Source of the DNA: Chromatiales bacterium
GTDB lineage: Bacteria > Pseudomonadota > Gammaproteobacteria > Steroidobacterales > GCA-2729495
Assembly: GCA_016789845.1 (NCBI GenBank)
Contig: JAEUQA010000041.1
Coordinates: 1-64,000, forward strand
DNA: 64,000 nucleotides
Direction of reading: 5' to 3'
This document shows, piece by piece, positions 1 to 7,858 of this stretch. Each line of letters opens with the position of its first letter. Position 1 is the stretch's first letter. Under the pieces are notes generated by a model. That model worked only from the letters and a program-made list of their open reading frames with translations. It was not told where the DNA came from and made no database searches. A program made the position numbers and the translations under genes.

Positions 1-104
1 AGGAGCGCCTTCAGGCGGGAAAAATGGGGACAGATTTATTTTCCCGGGACTCCAGTCCCGGGAAAATAAATCTGTCCCCATTTTTCCCGCCTGAAGGCGC
101 TCCT
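1..104. repeat. 104-bp perfect inverted repeat (REP-type palindrome)
   Basis: Bases 1-51 are the exact reverse complement of 54-104, with only CC between the arms. The outer end carries the GGCGCTCCTAC motif (96-106) also found at 33288-33298. The inner part carries GGGGACAGATTTATTTT, a motif I recall from repeats near REP-associated tyrosine transposases in Gammaproteobacteria. It lies 8 bp beyond the korB stop, so as RNA it would form a very strong hairpin able to end the kor transcript. The repeat may extend left of the window. No transposase gene is visible beside it. Confidence 0.9.
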
Positions 105-112
105 ACACGACC

Positions 113-1168
113 CTACCGGAATCGGCTCTGGATCGACGCCAGCGTCTTGCTGCCAGGGCAGACCTTCGAGAACGGCAGGCTGGCCAGCGGCCCCGGCGGC
201 GTGTTGGCCAGCTCGTGCATGTCCGGCTTGGTCTCGTCGATGTATAGCAGGCCCGTGACGATCTCGCCCGCCCGCTGGCGCTGCTGGATGTACTCGAACG
301 CCGCCACCCGGTCGGTGGGATCGTAGTTGCCATCTGCCTTGCGCAGCACGATCTCCGTGCCGTCGTGCATCCGGATCGGCATGGCCTTGCCCGCCTCGTA
401 CTCGGCCCGGATCTCCTTCGCCGGCGGCACGAAGTCGGTGTAGATCGCGGTCATGGAGTGCTTGCGGGTGAACTCGTAGCTCTTGGTCGACCCCTCGTGG
501 TCGTTGAACGTGACGCAGGGCGAGATGACGTCGATCACCGCGAAGCCCCGGTGCTTCATGCCCGCCTTGATGAGCGGGACCAGCTGGGCCCGGTCGCCGG
601 AGAAGCTGCGGGCGATGAAGGTGGCGCCGGTCGCCAGGAGGGTGAGGGCAGGGTCGATGGGCGGCTGCTGGTTGGTCTCGCCCTTCTTGGCCTTCGAGCC
701 CACGTCGGCGGAGGCCGAGAACTGGCCCTTCGTGAGGCCGTACACGCCGTTGTTCTCGATCAGGTAGAGCATGTTCAGGTTGCGCCGCACGGCGTGCAGG
801 AACTGGCCGAGCCCGATGGACAGGGTGTCCCCGTCGCCCGACACGCCGATGTAGTGCAGGTCCTGGTTCGCCGCGTTGGCGCCCGTGGCCACGGACGGCA
901 TGCGGCCGTGCACGGTGTTGAACCCGTGGGAGGCGCTGGCGAAGTACGCCGGTGTCTTCGACGAGCAGCCGATGCCTGACAGCTTGGCGAGCCGGTGCGG
1001 CGGGATGGACAGCTCGAAGACCGCCTGCATGATGGCGCCCGTGATCGAGTCGTGGCCACAACCGGCGCAGAGGGTGGACATGGCCCCCTCGTAATCGCGG
1101 ACCGTGAGATTCAGCTCGTTCCGGGGCAGCTGGGGATGGGCGACCTTGGGCTTGGCTATGAAGCTCAT
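113..1168 (-). CDS. korB: 2-oxoglutarate:ferredoxin oxidoreductase, beta (TPP) subunit
   Basis: This 351-residue protein is the thiamine-diphosphate subunit of a 2-oxoacid:ferredoxin oxidoreductase. The enzyme decarboxylates 2-oxoglutarate to succinyl-CoA and passes electrons to ferredoxin. An N-terminal CAGCGH, a GIGCSS and a later SPC supply the cysteines expected for one 4Fe-4S cluster. GDGD followed about 28 residues on by ENN is the TPP/Mg motif. The length is normal for KorB. The ATG overlaps the korA stop by four bases (ATGA), so the two are probably translationally coupled. The 2-oxoglutarate preference is inferred from overall resemblance to KorB. Pyruvate or branched-chain oxoacids are less likely. 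Confidence 0.9.
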   Translation of the reverse strand: MSFIAKPKVAHPQLPRNELNLTVRDYEGAMSTLCAGCGHDSITGAIMQAVFELSIPPHRLAKLSGIGCSSKTPAYFASASHGFNTVHGRMPSVATGANAANQDLHYIGVSGDGDTLSIGLGQFLHAVRRNLNMLYLIENNGVYGLTKGQFSASADVGSKAKKGETNQQPPIDPALTLLATGATFIARSFSGDRAQLVPLIKAGMKHRGFAVIDVISPCVTFNDHEGSTKSYEFTRKHSMTAIYTDFVPPAKEIRAEYEAGKAMPIRMHDGTEIVLRKADGNYDPTDRVAAFEYIQQRQRAGEIVTGLLYIDETKPDMHELANTPPGPLASLPFSKVCPGSKTLASIQSRFR

Positions 1169-2985
1169 GCGGCCTTACCTCTCGCGAGATCCTGGTTCAC
1201 GCCGTCCACCACGGTCTTGGCCAGGATCGGCAGGCCGTCGTAGTGCAGGACGGGCACCAGCTTGTTGGGGTCCACGCGGGTTTCCAGCATGAGCAGGCTG
1301 CGCAGTTGCGCGTCCCGGTTCTGCTCCACGACGTAGATGCGGTCATGGCTGTCCAGGTAGTCCTGGACCTCCTTGCCGAAGGGGAAGCCCTTCACGCGAA
1401 GATAGTTGGTGTTGACGCCCGACTCGGCCAGTAGTGCCCGCGCTTCCTTCACGGCGTTGTCGCAGGAGCCGATCGTCAGCAGGCCCGTGCGGCACTTGTC
1501 GGACGCGTGAATTTCCGCGGCGGGCACCAGCTCCTTCGCGGTGTCGAACTTCCGGCGCAGGCGGTCGACGACAGCCTGGTACTCGGCCGCGTCCTCGGTG
1601 TAGGCGCCGTACATGTTGTGGCCCGAGCCGCGCGTGAAGTAGGCGCCCTTCGGGTGGGTGCCGGGCAATGTCCGCGCGGCAATGCCGTCGCCGTCCACGT
1701 CCATGTACCGGTTGAACTTCGGCAGCGCCGCGATCTGCTCGGCGGTAAGCACCTTGCCCCGGTCCGGCTGGTAGCTGTCGTCCCACTTCAGGTCGCGGCA
1801 CATCCAGTCGTTCATGCCGATGTCGAGGTCGGTCAGGACGATCACCGGGGTCTGCAGCCGCTCGGCCAGGTCGAAGGCCTCGACCGCGTGGTAGAAGGCC
1901 TCTTCCGGGTTGGCGGGAAACAGGAGGACGTGCCGCGTGTCGCCGTGGGAGGCATAGGCGCAGGCCATGAGGTCCGCCTGCTGGGTCCGCGTGGGCATGC
2001 CGGTGGACGGGCCGCAGCGCTGGACGTCGAAGAGGACGGCCGGAATCTCGGTGAAGTAGCCGTAGCCCAGGAACTCGTTCATCAGAGAGATGCCCGGGCC
2101 GCTGGTGGGTGTGAAAGACCGCGCGCCGTTCCAGCTGGCGCCGAGCACCATGCCGATGGCGCCCAGCTCGTCTTCCGCCTGGATGATGCAGTAGTTGGAC
2201 TTGCCGGTCTCCGGATCCTTGCGGTACTTCTCGCAGAACTTCTTGAACGCGTCCATCAGCGACGTGGACGGCGTGATGGGATACCAGGCGCCGACCGTGG
2301 CACCGGCGAACAGGCAGCCGAGGCCGGCCGTGGTGTTGCCGTCGATCATGATGTGCTCGCGGGTCTTGTCCAGCGTGCGCGCCCGGAACGGCAGCGGGCA
2401 GGAGAAGTGCTCCTTCGCATAGGCGTAGCCGAGGTCGATGGCCTTCTGGTTCGCGTCGAGCAGGCTGGCCTTCGCGGCGAACTGCTCGTTCAGCAGCTGC
2501 TTGATGACGTTCATGTCGAGGTCGAGCAGAGCTGCCAGCACGCCCACGTACATGATGTTCTTCATCAGGATGCGGGAGCGGGCCTTGTCGAAGTTCTCGT
2601 TGCAGATGCGGGACAGCGGCACGCCGAGGATGTGGATGTCGGCACGGTTGAACAGCTGGCTGCGGGGCCAGGTGGAGTCGTAGATGAGGTAGCCGCCGGT
2701 TGCGACTTCCGCATGGTCCTTGCGGTAGGTCTCGGCGTTCATGGCGACCATCACGTCCACCCGTCCCGAGCGGGCCAGGTGGCCCTCGGCGCTCACCCGG
2801 ATCTCGTACCAGGTGGGCAGGCCCTGGATGTTGGACGGGAAGTAGTTCTTGCCGCACACGGGGATCCCCATGCGGAACAGCGACTTCATCAGCATGGAGT
2901 TGGCGCTGGCCGAACCCGTGCCGTTGACGTTGCCGATCTTGATGGTGAAGTCGTTGTCCTGGGGACGCTTGGTGGCAGTGCTCAT
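1165..2985 (-). CDS. korA: 2-oxoglutarate:ferredoxin oxidoreductase, fused gamma-alpha subunit
   Basis: This protein of 606 residues fuses the gamma domain (roughly residues 15-190, starting at the GNVNGTGSAS loop) to the alpha/pyrimidine domain (from about 215, with GAWYPITPSTSL and the SGPG...GPSTGMPTRTQQ segment that contacts TPP and substrate). This is the usual KorA arrangement. I chose the ATG at 2985 because homology begins within about 15 residues of it. The frame stays open upstream to 3165, but that extension reads through the korC end in another frame and looks non-protein-like. It forms the enzyme with KorB, whose gene overlaps by ATGA. The korC stop lies 44 bp upstream across a small tandem repeat. 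Confidence 0.9.
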   Translation of the reverse strand: MSTATKRPQDNDFTIKIGNVNGTGSASANSMLMKSLFRMGIPVCGKNYFPSNIQGLPTWYEIRVSAEGHLARSGRVDVMVAMNAETYRKDHAEVATGGYLIYDSTWPRSQLFNRADIHILGVPLSRICNENFDKARSRILMKNIMYVGVLAALLDLDMNVIKQLLNEQFAAKASLLDANQKAIDLGYAYAKEHFSCPLPFRARTLDKTREHIMIDGNTTAGLGCLFAGATVGAWYPITPSTSLMDAFKKFCEKYRKDPETGKSNYCIIQAEDELGAIGMVLGASWNGARSFTPTSGPGISLMNEFLGYGYFTEIPAVLFDVQRCGPSTGMPTRTQQADLMACAYASHGDTRHVLLFPANPEEAFYHAVEAFDLAERLQTPVIVLTDLDIGMNDWMCRDLKWDDSYQPDRGKVLTAEQIAALPKFNRYMDVDGDGIAARTLPGTHPKGAYFTRGSGHNMYGAYTEDAAEYQAVVDRLRRKFDTAKELVPAAEIHASDKCRTGLLTIGSCDNAVKEARALLAESGVNTNYLRVKGFPFGKEVQDYLDSHDRIYVVEQNRDAQLRSLLMLETRVDPNKLVPVLHYDGLPILAKTVVDGVNQDLARGKAA

Positions 2986-3003
2986 CGGTCTGGTGTTCTT
3001 GGG

Positions 3004-3041
3004 GTGCCGTTCTCTCAGGTGCCGTTCTCTCAAGTGCCGTA
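3004..3041. repeat. 15-bp tandem repeat, about 2.5 copies, at the korC-korA junction
   Basis: The unit GTGCCGTTCTCTCAG occurs at 3004-3018 and, with one change, at 3019-3033. A partial third copy, GTGCCGTA, follows. On the coding strand each unit reads GGC ACY TGA GAG AAC, so the end of korC, including its stop codon, has been duplicated in frame. The result is tandem stop codons in the korC-korA spacer. Confidence 0.85.
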
Positions 3042-4844
3042 CTGGCGCTTGCCGGGTGTCGGGCGGTTGGCCTCGTCGATGGCCTTGGGCCGCAGGAGGG
3101 TGAACTTCTGCATGTCCCAGGCCGCGGTCGGGCAGCGCTCGGCGCACAGCCCGCAGTGCACGCACAGGTCCTCGTCCTTCACCATGACGCGGCTGGTCTG
3201 GGGCAGCGGGCCGGAGACGAACAGCGCCTGGGTCACGTTGACCGCCGGCGCCGTCAGGCGACCGCGCAGTTCTTCCTCGGTGCCGGCAGGCGTGATCGTG
3301 AGGCAGTCAACCGGGCAGATGTCGATGCACGCGTCGCACTCGATGCACAGCTTGTCGGTAAAGACCGTCTGCACGTCGCAGTTCAGGCAGCGCTCGACCT
3401 CCTCCATGGCCTGCTCGGCCGTGAAGCCCAGCTCCACTTCGATGTCGAGCTTCTGGAAGCGCTCCTTGAGGCCCACATGGGGCATCAGCCGACGCTCGGC
3501 ATTGCTGTAGTTGTTGCTGTAGGCCCACTCGTGCATGCCCATCTTGGACGTTTGCAGGTTCATGCCATCGGGCAGGCGGTCCGCCACGGGCTCGCCCTGG
3601 CAGTGCTTGTGGATGGAGATCGCGGCCTGGTGGCCGTGTTCCACGGCCCAGATGATGTTCTTCGGGCCGAAGGCGGAATCGCCCCCGAAGAACACGCCGC
3701 GCAAGGTGGACTCGAAGGTCTTCTCGTCCACCTTCGGCACGTCCCACTTGTCGAACTCGATCCCGAGGTCACGCTCGATCCAGGGAAAGGCGTTTTCCTG
3801 CCCAATGGCCAGCACGATGTCGTCGGCCGGCAGGATCTCCTCGCCCGTGATGCGCTCGGCCGTGATCCGGCCCTTCGCATCGAGGTCGTATTCCATGATG
3901 TCGAAGAGCATGCCCTTCAGCTTGCCGCCCTCGGTGACGAAGGCCTTCGGCGAGCGGTTGATCACGATCTCGACGTTCTCCTCCTCCGCGTCGTCCAGCT
4001 CCCAGGCGGAGGCCTTGAAGAACTGGCGGGGCTTGCGGGCCATCACCTTGACGCTCTTCGCGCCCAGGCGGAGCGACGTGCGGCAGCAGTCCATCGCCGT
4101 GTTGCCCACGCCGATGATCAGCACCTTCTCGCCGATGGACTTGATGTGCTCGAAGGCCACGGACTCCAGCCAGTCGATGCCGATGTGGACGCACGCCGCA
4201 TCGTCATAGCGGCCGGGAAGCTTCAGTTCCTTGCCCTTGGGCGCGCCGGTGCCGACGAAGATCGCGTCGAAGCCGTCCGCCAGCAGCTTCTTCATGCTCT
4301 CGATGCGGTGCCCGAGCTTCAGCTGCGCACCCATGCCGATGATGTCGTTGATCTCCCGGTCGAGCACCTCGGCCGGCAGGCGGAAGGACGGGATGTTCGA
4401 GCGCATCAGCCCGCCCGGGACGGGAAGCCCCTCGAAGATGACCACGTCGTAGCCCAGCGGCAGCAGGTCGTTCGCCACGGTCAGCGACGCCGGACCGGCG
4501 CCCACCAGGGCCACCCGCTTGCCGTTCTTCCTCGCCGGCGGCTTCGGCAGCCGGTCGGTGTAGTCGTCGGCCAGGTCGGCCGCCACGCGCTTGAGCCGGC
4601 AGATCGCGACGGGCTTGTCTTCCACCCGGCCCCGGCGGCAGGCCGGCTCGCAGGGCCGGTCGCAGACCCGCCCGAGAATGCCCGGAAAGACGTTGGACTC
4701 GCGGTTGAGCAGGAAGGCTTCGGTGAACTGGCCCTGGGCGATGAGCCGGATGTAACCGGGCACGTCGGTGTGCGCCGGGCACGCCCACTGGCAATCGACC
4801 ACCTTGTGAAAGTAGTCCGGATCCTTCGTGTTGGTGGGCTGCAT
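3030..4844 (-). CDS. korC: GltD-like NAD(P)-dependent flavoprotein with ferredoxin domain, Kor third subunit
   Basis: This 604-residue protein resembles the small subunit of glutamate synthase with added ferredoxin modules. In order: N-terminal cysteines (CQWACPAH and VCDRPCEPACRRG) for Fe-S clusters; an FAD Rossmann loop GAGPAS near 115; an NAD(P) loop GVGNTAMD near 245; a FAD-family GGDSAFG; and two C-terminal 4Fe-4S motifs (CIECDACIDICP, CVHCGLCAERCP). It probably moves electrons from the KorAB ferredoxin site to NAD(P)+, as the korC-type subunit does in Thauera. It is the first gene of the korC-korA-korB operon. The alternative of a stand-alone glutamate synthase beta chain is unlikely given the neighbours. 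Confidence 0.85.
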   Translation of the reverse strand: MQPTNTKDPDYFHKVVDCQWACPAHTDVPGYIRLIAQGQFTEAFLLNRESNVFPGILGRVCDRPCEPACRRGRVEDKPVAICRLKRVAADLADDYTDRLPKPPARKNGKRVALVGAGPASLTVANDLLPLGYDVVIFEGLPVPGGLMRSNIPSFRLPAEVLDREINDIIGMGAQLKLGHRIESMKKLLADGFDAIFVGTGAPKGKELKLPGRYDDAACVHIGIDWLESVAFEHIKSIGEKVLIIGVGNTAMDCCRTSLRLGAKSVKVMARKPRQFFKASAWELDDAEEENVEIVINRSPKAFVTEGGKLKGMLFDIMEYDLDAKGRITAERITGEEILPADDIVLAIGQENAFPWIERDLGIEFDKWDVPKVDEKTFESTLRGVFFGGDSAFGPKNIIWAVEHGHQAAISIHKHCQGEPVADRLPDGMNLQTSKMGMHEWAYSNNYSNAERRLMPHVGLKERFQKLDIEVELGFTAEQAMEEVERCLNCDVQTVFTDKLCIECDACIDICPVDCLTITPAGTEEELRGRLTAPAVNVTQALFVSGPLPQTSRVMVKDEDLCVHCGLCAERCPTAAWDMQKFTLLRPKAIDEANRPTPGKRQYGT

Positions 4845-4907
4845 GACGGCCTGGAGTTGCTACGGGAAGTTGTTGCGGGCAGGCGCCCGGTGCCGAAAGT
4901 GGCAGGG

Positions 4908-4934
4908 ATTATACATAGCGATTCCCTGCGGCAA
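4908..4934 (-). promoter_or_regulatory. putative promoter of the korCAB operon
   Basis: On the reverse strand a perfect TATAAT lies at 4913-4908, about 64 bp before the korC ATG. A TTGCCG (4/6 to the -35 consensus) lies at 4934-4929. The 15-bp spacing is shorter than ideal. The site sits in the divergent spacer between korC and the nitrilase-fold gene. Confidence 0.4.
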
Positions 4935-4981
4935 ATCGCCAGTTGACGTGGTTGGGTGCTTAAGTGAAACAATGCGGCGAG

Positions 4982-6061
4982 ATGAGCACCAGTAACACCG
5001 ACAGCACCCCGCCCGAGCGCTACGCCGCCCTCGCCCTCCAGATCGCGACCGCCTGCGTCAACGACTGCCCTGACCGGGCGGCGGCCAGGGACCGGATGGC
5101 CGCCAGCCTGGCGCGGGTCGGCGCCTCGGTGGCCGCCAGCAAGGGCTTCATCCGGCAGTTCAGCGGCATCGAGGTGAAGCTGGTGGTGCTGCCCGAGTAC
5201 TTCCTCACGGGCTTCCCCCTCGGCGAATCGATCCCGGTCTGGCGGGACAAGGCCGCGCTGGCGATCGACGGGCCCGAGTACCAGGCGCTGGCGGACATCG
5301 CCGCAAAGTCCCAGGTCTACCTGGCGGGGAACGCCTACGAAGTGGATCCGCACTTCCCGGAACTCTATTTCCAGACCTGCTTCATCATCGCCCCGACGCG
5401 GGAAACCGTGCTGCGCTACCGCCGGATGATCTCCCTGTCCGCCCCGACGCCCTACGACGTGTGGGACAGGTACCTGGAGATCTACGGGCTGGACGGGGTG
5501 TTCCCCGTGGCCGACACGCCCATCGGCCGCCTCGCCGCCATCGCCTCGGAAGAGATCCAGTACCCCGAGATCGCCCGGATGGCGGCCATGCGCGGCGCGG
5601 AGATCTTCATCCACCCCTCCAGCGAGGTCGGCAGCCCGTCGGTCGCGCCCAAGGAACTGGGGCGCCGGGCCCGGGCGGCGGAGAACATCGCCTACGTGGT
5701 TTCCGCCAATTCCGCCGCGTTGACCCACATCCCGATCCCCGCCGAGTCGACCACCGGCATGTCGAAGGTCGTGGACTACTACGGGCAGATCCTGGCCGAG
5801 GCGGCCCCGGGCGGCGAGTCCATGGTGGCCTACGCCACGATCGACCTGGCGGCGCTGCGGGCCTGCCGGCGCAAGACCGGCCTGTCCAACGTGCTGTCGC
5901 GCCAGCCCTACCAGGCCTACGCGGACAGCTACCGGGACACGGTGTTCCACCCGGCCAACCTGCTGCTCGCCGGCGGCAAGGCACGCGTGCCCGAGCGGCG
6001 GGAGTTCGGGGAGTGGCAGCGGGCCGACATCGAGCGACTGGCGAAGGCCGGCCGGATCTAG
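4982..6061 (+). CDS. nitrilase-fold (carbon-nitrogen hydrolase family) protein with altered catalytic triad
   Basis: The 359-residue protein has the nitrilase fold signature. LPEYFLTG carries the conserved Glu (E72). RYRRM lies where the RYRK lysine should be (R148). ASEEIQYPE aligns with the usual ICYDxRFPE. The catalytic cysteine is therefore Ser (S189, codon 5546-5548) and the lysine is Arg. Family members use Glu-Lys-Cys, so this protein is either inactive as an amidase or works differently. I start at ATG 4982. A GTG at 4964 in the same frame would add six residues. It faces the GH3 gene convergently with 11 bp between them. The substrate is unknown. Confidence 0.75.
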   Translation: MSTSNTDSTPPERYAALALQIATACVNDCPDRAAARDRMAASLARVGASVAASKGFIRQFSGIEVKLVVLPEYFLTGFPLGESIPVWRDKAALAIDGPEYQALADIAAKSQVYLAGNAYEVDPHFPELYFQTCFIIAPTRETVLRYRRMISLSAPTPYDVWDRYLEIYGLDGVFPVADTPIGRLAAIASEEIQYPEIARMAAMRGAEIFIHPSSEVGSPSVAPKELGRRARAAENIAYVVSANSAALTHIPIPAESTTGMSKVVDYYGQILAEAAPGGESMVAYATIDLAALRACRRKTGLSNVLSRQPYQAYADSYRDTVFHPANLLLAGGKARVPERREFGEWQRADIERLAKAGRI

Positions 6062-6072
6062 CAGGCCGGCCG

Positions 6073-7833
6073 TCAGCCACCGGCCGTCGCCAATACCCCC
6101 CGCTGCAGCAGCGCCCGCTGCTCCGGGTTCCGTAGCAGCCTGGGCACCTTAACCTGGTTGGCATTCACCCCTGCAACGTTGTCCCGCTGCAGGTTAACCA
6201 GCTGCTCGAACGTCCCCGGCCGGACGAGCCGGAGGTCGACGGGATCGAGCCGGCCATTCAAGCGACCGAGGGTGGCATAGGACGGGTTCTCCATCGCGAG
6301 CAGGACATCGAGGCGGGCGGCGAGCCGCGCTCCATCGGGGCGTGGCGCGGCGGGAGCCGCCTCCGCGTAGGCCACGTAGCGATAGGGCAGCGAGCCGATG
6401 TCCGGCCAGATCGTGAAATCGGCAAGCCCCGCCTCGCCGCCGAGTTCCTCCCGGGCGAGGCGTGCGAAGGCGCTGCGAAAATGCTGCTCCGTCGTCTTCT
6501 CGCCGACCAGGTCCACGACGCTTCCCCGGCGGTGGTCGAACTCGAAGACGGGCGTGCTGCCCGCGAAATCGACGATCCGCACCACGTCGCCGAGGCGGTA
6601 GCGATACAGGCCGGCGTGGCTGGTGATGACGATCTCGTAGCGCTCGCCCTTGTCCAGGGCGCCAATCCCCACCGTCCGGGGCCGTCCGGCGTCGAGCTCG
6701 CCCACCGGCAGGAACTCGAAGTGCACGGCGCCGAGCGCCAGCGCGTAGCGCTCCGGGGCGTCGCCCCACAGGTTGATGCCCACCATGCCCTCGGTGGCGC
6801 CGAAGCAGGTCGTGTACAGCGCCGGGCCCGGGCCCGCCAGCTCCCGGAGCCGCGGCACGCTGACGGCAAAGGCCCCGCTCACCACGGCGCTCAGGACCTT
6901 CAGCCGGGGCCAGAGGCGCGTCATGCGGCCGGCCGGGTCGCCGTCCAGTTCCCGGGCCACTTGCCGGGCGCGCTCCGGCGCGGGGGGCAGCAACGCGGAG
7001 AGCGTTGCACGCTCTTCACTGGTGAGGACGAGGTTGCCGGCCAGGCCGCCATTGGCGATGTCGCCGACCAGCTCCGCCCGCCGGCGCTCGATCAGGCCCA
7101 TCCAGCTCACGATGTGGCTGCAGTAGATCGCCTCGATGCAGCCGAGATCCGCAGCCCGCAGCGCAAACAGCGCGTGCAGGTAGAGCGCCGTCGGGTGGTC
7201 CTGGACCGTGAGCACCTCGGCGGGAAAGACCCAGAACGGCGGCGCCAGCTTCAGGATCCGGCGGATGCCCGCCCCGCTGGGATTGCCGACCGGGATGCCC
7301 CCCACGGTCTGCCGCCCCGGCCGGCTCGCGACCATCAGCGTGGCAGTGGGCTGCCGGAAGCCCAGGCCGGGGTTGCAGGCCGCGCGCGCCGCCGGCGTGA
7401 GCAGGGCGATGAACGCGAGCGCTGCATTCTGCTGGCGGGCGGTGACCGGAAAAAGCTTGGGGTCGCCCGTCGTGCCGGAAGTGCTCACGAAGAGACGCGG
7501 CCGGCCGGGGAACATCACGTCGCGCGCGCCGGCCGCCATCCGCGCGAAAGGCTCCCGGAAATCCGCGTAGTCCGCCACCGGGAGGGCGCCGGCGTACGCC
7601 GCCTCCACATCAGCGGACCGGGCCAGGCCGGCGAAATCATGCCGCCTGCCAAACTCGCTGGCCGCATTCCGCCGGAGGATCCCGCGGAGGGTCGCGGCGT
7701 TGACTGCCGCACCATCCGCCAGCCGCCGGCGGTAGCGCGCGAGGGCCGCGCGGCAGGCCATCTCCCAGAGGGGTAGCAACAGCTGGTAGCCCGGCAGGGA
7801 CCGGTTCGGGCGCACTTCGGCAGGGTTCCGCAT
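6073..7833 (-). CDS. GH3 family acyl-acid amidosynthetase-like protein
   Basis: This 586-residue protein matches the GH3 family, adenylate-forming enzymes best known in plants for joining amino acids to auxin or jasmonate. Visible marks are STSGTTGDPKLFPVT (nucleotide loop, near residue 115), a central TTCFGATEGMVGINLW and YRYRLGDVVRI in the hinge region. The length is typical of GH3 proteins (about 550-600). Bacterial GH3 proteins exist but their substrates are mostly unknown. The gene is separated by 25 bp from the upstream receptor gene on the same strand, so it could be the last gene of an SDR-receptor-GH3 unit. Confidence 0.8.
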   Translation of the reverse strand: MRNPAEVRPNRSLPGYQLLLPLWEMACRAALARYRRRLADGAAVNAATLRGILRRNAASEFGRRHDFAGLARSADVEAAYAGALPVADYADFREPFARMAAGARDVMFPGRPRLFVSTSGTTGDPKLFPVTARQQNAALAFIALLTPAARAACNPGLGFRQPTATLMVASRPGRQTVGGIPVGNPSGAGIRRILKLAPPFWVFPAEVLTVQDHPTALYLHALFALRAADLGCIEAIYCSHIVSWMGLIERRRAELVGDIANGGLAGNLVLTSEERATLSALLPPAPERARQVARELDGDPAGRMTRLWPRLKVLSAVVSGAFAVSVPRLRELAGPGPALYTTCFGATEGMVGINLWGDAPERYALALGAVHFEFLPVGELDAGRPRTVGIGALDKGERYEIVITSHAGLYRYRLGDVVRIVDFAGSTPVFEFDHRRGSVVDLVGEKTTEQHFRSAFARLAREELGGEAGLADFTIWPDIGSLPYRYVAYAEAAPAAPRPDGARLAARLDVLLAMENPSYATLGRLNGRLDPVDLRLVRPGTFEQLVNLQRDNVAGVNANQVKVPRLLRNPEQRALLQRGVLATAGG

Positions 7834-7858
7834 GACGCGGGGATTCTAGCGGGCGGTC

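Noticed and set aside
2986..3165. N-terminal extension of KorA to 3165
   Set aside because: It would read through the korC end in another frame. Homology begins near the ATG at 2985.
1507..4946. Two long forward frames opposite korA and korC
   Set aside because: Both are Val/Arg/Gly/His-rich shadows. The reverse strand carries TPP, FAD and Fe-S motifs.
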